A stretch of 64,000 bases of DNA from Sulfurovum sp. UBA4779. Lineage in GTDB: Bacteria; Campylobacterota; Campylobacteria; Campylobacterales; Sulfurovaceae. Every line of letters starts with the position of its first letter. The first letter of the stretch is position 1. The DNA lies in assembly GCA_002403155.1 (NCBI GenBank), contig DHHF01000006.1, positions 1-64,000 on the forward strand. Direction: 5' to 3'. Both the position numbers and the translations under genes were made by a program. The notes beneath the pieces were generated by a model, which saw nothing but the letters and a program-made list of their open reading frames with translations, did not search any database and was not told the origin of the DNA. Below, one piece after another: positions 60,128-64,000 of this stretch.

Positions 60128-61454
60128 ATTCTCCGCATCCTCTTCCTTCAGCCTCTATCAGTCCTTTTTTTGCAAGCGCTTCATCAATACCGCGTCTTAA
60201 GATTGTATAGCCGGGCAATATTGCGGGCAAAACAATATCATGAAGATCACCGCTGTGAATACACTCAAACTCTTTTCCTTTCAATGAAATAAGTTTTTTA
60301 AACGTAAGCCAATATTTTCCCTCTTTTTGTTCTATTTTTCCATATTCGTTATCAACTTCTTGAAGGGTTGCACCTATGGGCAAAACGATTTCTACTTCAT
60401 CGCCTATGCAGGTTTTATCTTTGCATCGCCATGTTTTTCCGTCTTCTCCTACCAGCGCAGCCACCTGATGGGTACCGTGCTGAATGGTAAAACCAAGTGA
60501 CTGTGTATCGTCTTTTTCAAAAGGTCTGGAGATCAGATAGGCGTCGGTAAATCCTCTGTTCTGTGTCGTATTGAGCTCTTCTTGGTAGCGTTTTGCATCA
60601 AAATCATTCGCATAAAAATCATCAATGGCGTGTCTATAGGCTTTCGTAACGATTGCAGTATAGTACGGGGATTTTGTGCGGCCTTCTATTTTTAGCGAAT
60701 CAATCACTCCTGAGGAGAGAATTTCATCGATATGCGAAGCCATATTCATATCTTTGGCATTCATGATATAAGTCCCTACCCCTGTTTCTTCTTCAAGCCT
60801 GAAAGTGGTATTGGTCTCAGGATTGTACGCATAGATCTCATACGGGAAACGGCAATCGTTGGCGCAAGAACCCCTGTTTGGCACCCTGCCTTTTTGCAGC
60901 GCCGAGATAAGACAGCGCCCGCTGTAGGCAAAACACATTGATCCGTGCACAAAAACCTCTATCTCAAGCTCGGGGATAACCGATTTTATCGCTTCGCAAT
61001 CCCTAAGGCTGATCTCTCTTGCTGCAATAATTCTTTTAACCCCCATATCATAATATACCTGGGCATCAAGCGCATTCATTACGTTTGCCTGAGTTGAAAG
61101 ATGTATCGGAATATTCGGAGCAATTTTACTCGCCATTTTTACAACCCCTGGACTTGAAACAATCAAAGCATCGGGATTTAGTTCCGCCATTTTTGCAATA
61201 TGGTTTTCATAAAGTTTGACCTGGGAATTAAATGGGAAACTATTGATGGTGACATATATTTTTTTTCCTTTTTCGTGCGTATAGGCTATCCCCTCTGCAA
61301 ACGAATCTATATCAAACTCTTTTCCTGAGCGAATACGCAAAGAAAAAGTGCTTGTCCCGCCATATACGGCATCTGCGCCGTAATTTAAAGCAATCTTCAT
61401 CTTTTCAAGATTCCCGGCGGGCGCTAAAAGTTCTACTTTTTTTTGATTTGTCAT
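60126..61454 (-). CDS. Peptidase U32 family protein (TrhP/YegQ-like)
   Basis: 442 aa. Begins VELLAPAGNLEKMKIALNYGADAVYGG and has the U32 signature EVFVHGSMCFAYSGRCLISALQKGRVPNRGSCANDCRFPYE with its cysteines, and IDSLKIEGRTKSPYYTAIVTKAYRHAIDD. YegQ/TrhP members hydroxylate U34 of tRNA using prephenate-derived chemistry in E. coli; others degrade collagen. The length and C-terminal U32-C domain fit TrhP. It is divergent from the PHP phosphatase gene and followed by two hairpin elements before purE. Confidence 0.9.
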   Translation of the reverse strand: MTNQKKVELLAPAGNLEKMKIALNYGADAVYGGTSTFSLRIRSGKEFDIDSFAEGIAYTHEKGKKIYVTINSFPFNSQVKLYENHIAKMAELNPDALIVSSPGVVKMASKIAPNIPIHLSTQANVMNALDAQVYYDMGVKRIIAAREISLRDCEAIKSVIPELEIEVFVHGSMCFAYSGRCLISALQKGRVPNRGSCANDCRFPYEIYAYNPETNTTFRLEEETGVGTYIMNAKDMNMASHIDEILSSGVIDSLKIEGRTKSPYYTAIVTKAYRHAIDDFYANDFDAKRYQEELNTTQNRGFTDAYLISRPFEKDDTQSLGFTIQHGTHQVAALVGEDGKTWRCKDKTCIGDEVEIVLPIGATLQEVDNEYGKIEQKEGKYWLTFKKLISLKGKEFECIHSGDLHDIVLPAILPGYTILRRGIDEALAKKGLIEAEGRGCGE

Positions 61455-61495
61455 AATTATCCTGTTCTCATTTTTAGTGAGATGTATTTGACTTT

Positions 61496-61521
61496 TATTT
61501 TACCCTATTGACGGTAAAATA
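61496..61521. promoter_or_regulatory. Inverted repeat in the U32/PHP divergent intergenic region
   Basis: TATTTTACC (61496-61504) and GGTAAAATA (61513-61521) form a perfect 9-bp inverted repeat with an 8-bp spacer. Its position between two divergent genes, next to the -10 box at 61535-61540, suits an operator. No known binder matches. Confidence 0.4.
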
Positions 61522-61534
61522 TACATTTTTATGT

Positions 61535-61540
61535 TAAAAT
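61535..61540 (+). promoter_or_regulatory. Promoter -10 box for the PHP phosphatase gene
   Basis: TAAAAT in ATGTTAAAATTATTT, 30 bp before the ATG at 61570. Confidence 0.4.
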
Positions 61541-61569
61541 TATTTAAAAATAAAAGTTAGTTAAAACAA

Positions 61570-62349
61570 ATGAAAATAGATTTACACAACCATACCGTTC
61601 GCTGCAATCATGCAGAAGGAAGTATTGATGAATTTATTCAAAAAGCAATTGAACTTGGTATAGATATCTTTGGTTTTTCAGAACATGCCCCTATGGATTT
61701 TGATGAAAAATATCGATTGGCATTTGAAGAGATGGAAGCCTATGCAAACGACGTCATGGCCGCAAAAGAGCGCTATAAAAACGAAATCGACATTCTTTTA
61801 GGCTATGAAGTGGACTATCTTCCGGGACATATGGACGATCGCGTATTGAACGCCGATGTAGACTATCTGATCGGATCTGTACACTTTTTAGACAAATGGG
61901 GCTTTGACAATCCCGAATTTATAGGAGGCTATCACCATCGCGATATCGATGAAATATGGCAAACCTATTTTGATGCCACTGAAAAGTTGGCAAAAAGCGG
62001 CAAATTTGATATCGTCGGGCATTTGGATCTCATCAAAATATTTAAATTTATGCCAAAAAAAGATACAAGACTCCTTGCAAAAAATGCACTAAAAGCGATC
62101 AAAGCTTCCAATATGGTTATCGAACTTAATACGGCAGGCCTGCGCAAGCCTGTCGGAGAAATCTATCCCTCGCGTGCCCTTTTGGAAGAAGCATATGCGC
62201 TTGATATTCCTATCACTTTTGCCTCAGATGCACATTTTGTTGAGCAGATAGGCTTTGGATATGAAGAGGCCGTTTTGCTGGCCAAAGAAGTGGGCTATTC
62301 CAAGGCTGTTACTTTTTACAAGCGGGATAAACAATCGATTACTTTTTAA
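61570..62349 (+). CDS. PHP-family phosphatase (HisJ-type histidinol-phosphatase)
   Basis: 259 aa. N-terminal PHP motif LHNHTVRCNHAEG (His6, His8, His14), FGFSEHAPM, GYEVDYLPGHMDD, IGSVHFLDKWGFD, VGHLDLIKIF and a C-terminal FASDAHFVEQIG complete the trinuclear metal site of HisK/HisJ enzymes. The reaction would be dephosphorylation of L-histidinol phosphate, the penultimate step of histidine synthesis; hisG is in this window but 35 kb away. Other PHP phosphatase activity is possible. Confidence 0.9.
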   Translation: MKIDLHNHTVRCNHAEGSIDEFIQKAIELGIDIFGFSEHAPMDFDEKYRLAFEEMEAYANDVMAAKERYKNEIDILLGYEVDYLPGHMDDRVLNADVDYLIGSVHFLDKWGFDNPEFIGGYHHRDIDEIWQTYFDATEKLAKSGKFDIVGHLDLIKIFKFMPKKDTRLLAKNALKAIKASNMVIELNTAGLRKPVGEIYPSRALLEEAYALDIPITFASDAHFVEQIGFGYEEAVLLAKEVGYSKAVTFYKRDKQSITF

Positions 62350-62363
62350 GCAATCATTTGATA
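62337..62363. repeat. 27-bp imperfect direct repeat, copy at the PHP gene end
   Basis: Includes the last codons and stop of the PHP gene. It matches 62390-62415 at 24 of 27 positions, 53 bp away in the same orientation, just upstream of the glnA promoter. Confidence 0.6.
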
Positions 62364-62389
62364 GTGTCCCCATTTTAAAAATAAAAATT

Positions 62390-62415
62390 GATTATTTTTT
62401 AGGCAATCATTTTAT
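62390..62415. repeat. 27-bp imperfect direct repeat, second copy before glnA
   Basis: Begins GATTATTTTTTAGGCAATC (versus GATTACTTTTTAAGCAATC at 62337). Non-coding; it lies 22 bp upstream of the glnA -10 box. Confidence 0.6.
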
Positions 62416-62436
62416 ATTATCTTATTGAAGAATAGC

Positions 62437-62442
62437 TATAAT
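62437..62442 (+). promoter_or_regulatory. Promoter -10 box for glnA
   Basis: TATAAT in AGCTATAATACC, 35 bp upstream of the ATG, after an AT-rich region. No NtrC/RpoN (-24/-12) promoter is visible, consistent with vegetative expression. Confidence 0.55.
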
Positions 62443-62476
62443 ACCTAGATAAATTTAAATTTGCAGGAGCAGCACG

Positions 62477-63907
62477 ATGGGTAAATTCGTAAACAATATT
62501 GCAGAATTCAATACATTCTGTGAAGAAAATGAGGTAGCGTTTGTAGACTTTAGATTTACAGACATAAAGGGGACTTGGCATCATATCACCTACAAAAAGC
62601 ATGCCGTGAGCGATAGCATGCTTGAATCCGGCCTTCCGTTTGACGGCAGCTCCATTGATGCTTGGCAGCCGATCAACAAATCAGACATGATCTTAAAACC
62701 GGATATTGAAACTGCATTTATGGACCCGTTCACTGCAGACAGTACTGTCATTATCCTTTGTGATGTTTATGATATTTACAAAGGCCAGATGTATGAAAAA
62801 TGTCCAAGATCGATTGCCAAAAAAGCACTGAAATATCTTGATGATGCAAATATAGGCGATATTGCTTATTTTGGCCCTGAAAATGAATTTTTTATTTTTG
62901 ATGACGTGCGAATCTGGAACAGCATCAACGAAGCCGGATATAGAGTAGATACAGAAGAAGGCTCATGGAACAGTTCAACCAAATATGAAGAAACAGGAAA
63001 CATGGGACATCGAGCAGGCACAAAAGGCGGTTACTTTCCGGTAATGCCGATCGATACGATGGTTGATCTAAGAGCAGAGATGATGCATATTCTTGAAGAA
63101 GTAGGCTTGGAAGTCGTTCTTGGCCACCATGAAGTTGCCCAAGGACAAGGGGAGATAGGCATCAAATATGGAACATTGATCGAAGCAGCCGATAACGTAC
63201 AAAAGTATAAATATGTCGTCAAAATGGTAGCGCACCTTAATGGCAAAACTGCAACATTCATGCCAAAACCGCTTTACGGTGACAACGGAAGCGGTATGCA
63301 CGTCCACCAGTCTATCTGGAAAGACGGCAAAAACCTTTTCTATAAAGAAGGCGGTTATGCAAATCTTAGCGAAACAGCGCTTCATTACCTTGGCGGTATT
63401 TTTAAGCATGCCAAAGCCGTAGCAGCTATCACCAACCCGAGCTCAAACTCTTACAGAAGATTGATACCCGGATTTGAAGCGCCGTCTATTTTGACGTACT
63501 CTATGCAAAACAGATCTGCTGCATGCCGTATCCCGTATGGTGCCGGAGAAGCCGCCACAAGAATCGAAACCAGATTTCCGGATTCCTCTGCTTGTCCGTA
63601 CCTTGCCTTTTCAGCGCTCTTAATGGCCGGAATTGATGGGATCAAGAACAAATATATCCCTGTCGGTCCAATGGATGAGGATTTGTTTGAATTGACCCTT
63701 GATGAGATCAGAGAGAAAAAGATCCCTCAAATGCCGCATACACTAAGAGAGGCGCTTGAAGCCCTTATCGAAGACCATACCTTCCTTAGCCCGGTATTTA
63801 CGGAAGAATTTATCACTACATACCAACACTATATGTTCAAACGACAAGTATGGCCTGACGAAGCAAGACCGACAGCCTTTGATTTTGCAACCATCTATTC
63901 CTGCTAA
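62477..63907 (+). CDS. glnA: Glutamine synthetase, type I
   Basis: 476 aa. Makes glutamine from glutamate, ammonia and ATP; dodecameric GSI. Signatures: FVDFRFTDIKGTWHHITY, GLPFDGSSIDAWQPINKSDM, FGPENEFFIFDDVR, KPLYGDNGSGMHVHQSIWKDG and NRSAACRIPYGAG. At the site of the adenylylated tyrosine in the NLYDLP loop of regulated GSI enzymes, this protein has DLFELT (Phe404), so control by GlnE is unlikely. Loss of that tyrosine was also reported for H. pylori GS, to my recollection. GCAGGAGCAGCACG precedes the ATG. A terminator hairpin follows. Confidence 0.97.
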   Translation: MGKFVNNIAEFNTFCEENEVAFVDFRFTDIKGTWHHITYKKHAVSDSMLESGLPFDGSSIDAWQPINKSDMILKPDIETAFMDPFTADSTVIILCDVYDIYKGQMYEKCPRSIAKKALKYLDDANIGDIAYFGPENEFFIFDDVRIWNSINEAGYRVDTEEGSWNSSTKYEETGNMGHRAGTKGGYFPVMPIDTMVDLRAEMMHILEEVGLEVVLGHHEVAQGQGEIGIKYGTLIEAADNVQKYKYVVKMVAHLNGKTATFMPKPLYGDNGSGMHVHQSIWKDGKNLFYKEGGYANLSETALHYLGGIFKHAKAVAAITNPSSNSYRRLIPGFEAPSILTYSMQNRSAACRIPYGAGEAATRIETRFPDSSACPYLAFSALLMAGIDGIKNKYIPVGPMDEDLFELTLDEIREKKIPQMPHTLREALEALIEDHTFLSPVFTEEFITTYQHYMFKRQVWPDEARPTAFDFATIYSC

Positions 63908-63913
63908 ATCCTC

Positions 63914-63936
63914 TTTTCGGGCAAAATGCCCGAAAA
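63914..63936 (+). terminator. Terminator of glnA
   Basis: TTTTCGGGCA (63914-63923) and TGCCCGAAAA (63927-63936) form a perfect 10-bp stem with an AAA loop, seven bases after the glnA stop. The following TCTTCACAATAA is only weakly T-rich. Confidence 0.75.
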
Positions 63937-64000
63937 TCTTCACAATAAACTTATTGTTTCCATTCTTATTTTTTGGTAAAAACAGAAATTTCTATTTAGT

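Noticed and set aside
1..64000. rRNA, tRNA or tmRNA genes
   Set aside because: No intergenic gap contains recognisable tRNA arms, CCA ends or rRNA sequence; the gaps are short and AT-rich.

Overview
The window is a gene-dense, AT-rich bacterial chromosome segment with no rRNA, tRNA, prophage, IS element or CRISPR array that I can recognise. The gene content and order point to Campylobacterota, most likely a free-living Sulfurimonas/Sulfurovum/Sulfuricurvum-type member, although the genus cannot be fixed from sequence reading alone. Supporting signs are: a run waaA - coiled-coil/C4 zinc-ribbon protein (HP0958 type) - nif3 - glyQ as I recall it from Helicobacter; ffh-rpsP-khpA-rimM-trmD-rplS; yajC-secD-secF; rpsF-ssb-rpsR; a short-form HisG; a single Xer recombinase; and a two-subunit glycyl-tRNA synthetase (GlyQ).

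Layout. 0-6 kb (minus strand): a tripartite RND efflux pump (TolC-like, adaptor, RND) followed by a patatin. 6-17 kb: a secreted GH3 hexosaminidase, a TlpA-like thioredoxin, DprA, an L,D-transpeptidase, a DASS transporter, a YibQ-like deacetylase, a hemerythrin-like protein behind a consensus FNR-type site, IlvC, an NfeD/SPFH pair, an M15 peptidase and HtpX. 17-25 kb (plus): rnr-holA, a probable zinc/metal uptake cluster (His-rich membrane protein, outer-membrane barrel, ZnuA, ZnuB, no ATPase), then rpsF-ssb-rpsR. 25-40 kb (minus): methyltransferase, hisG, coaX, xer, a YfgM/BamB-like pair, mutS2, murC, an aminotransferase, a PBP4-type enzyme fused to a SPOR domain, and secF-secD-yajC. 40-50.7 kb (plus, with one minus-strand LysR gene): lnt, yidD, pyrC, cysK, a PabC-like enzyme, an SspB-like protein, a UvrD/Rep helicase, truB, ispE and smpB. 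51-61.5 kb (minus): the translation/SRP operon, rluA-yggU-waaA-zinc ribbon-nif3-glyQ-purE and a U32 peptidase. 61.5-64 kb (plus): a PHP phosphatase and glnA.

Almost every gene is housekeeping. The less ordinary material is in the intergenic DNA. (1) A tandem pair of about 140-bp units at 7281-7608 whose long-range stems differ in sequence but keep pairing, with an anti-Shine-Dalgarno-like C/T-rich stretch inside and a C8T10 tract between them. (2) A short repeat element with three copies, downstream of secF and between the U32 peptidase gene and purE, whose terminal hairpin also covaries. (3) Direct duplications of gene 3' ends beside secF, the U32 gene, the DASS transporter and the PHP phosphatase. 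(4) A three-way-junction-like structured spacer at 48.4 kb. I see no large unknown multi-gene system; the structured repeats are the best candidates for something undescribed.

Start codons were often moved inward from the longest open frame, where a ribosome-binding site, a promoter box or an overlap argued for it. Each case is noted in its entry.
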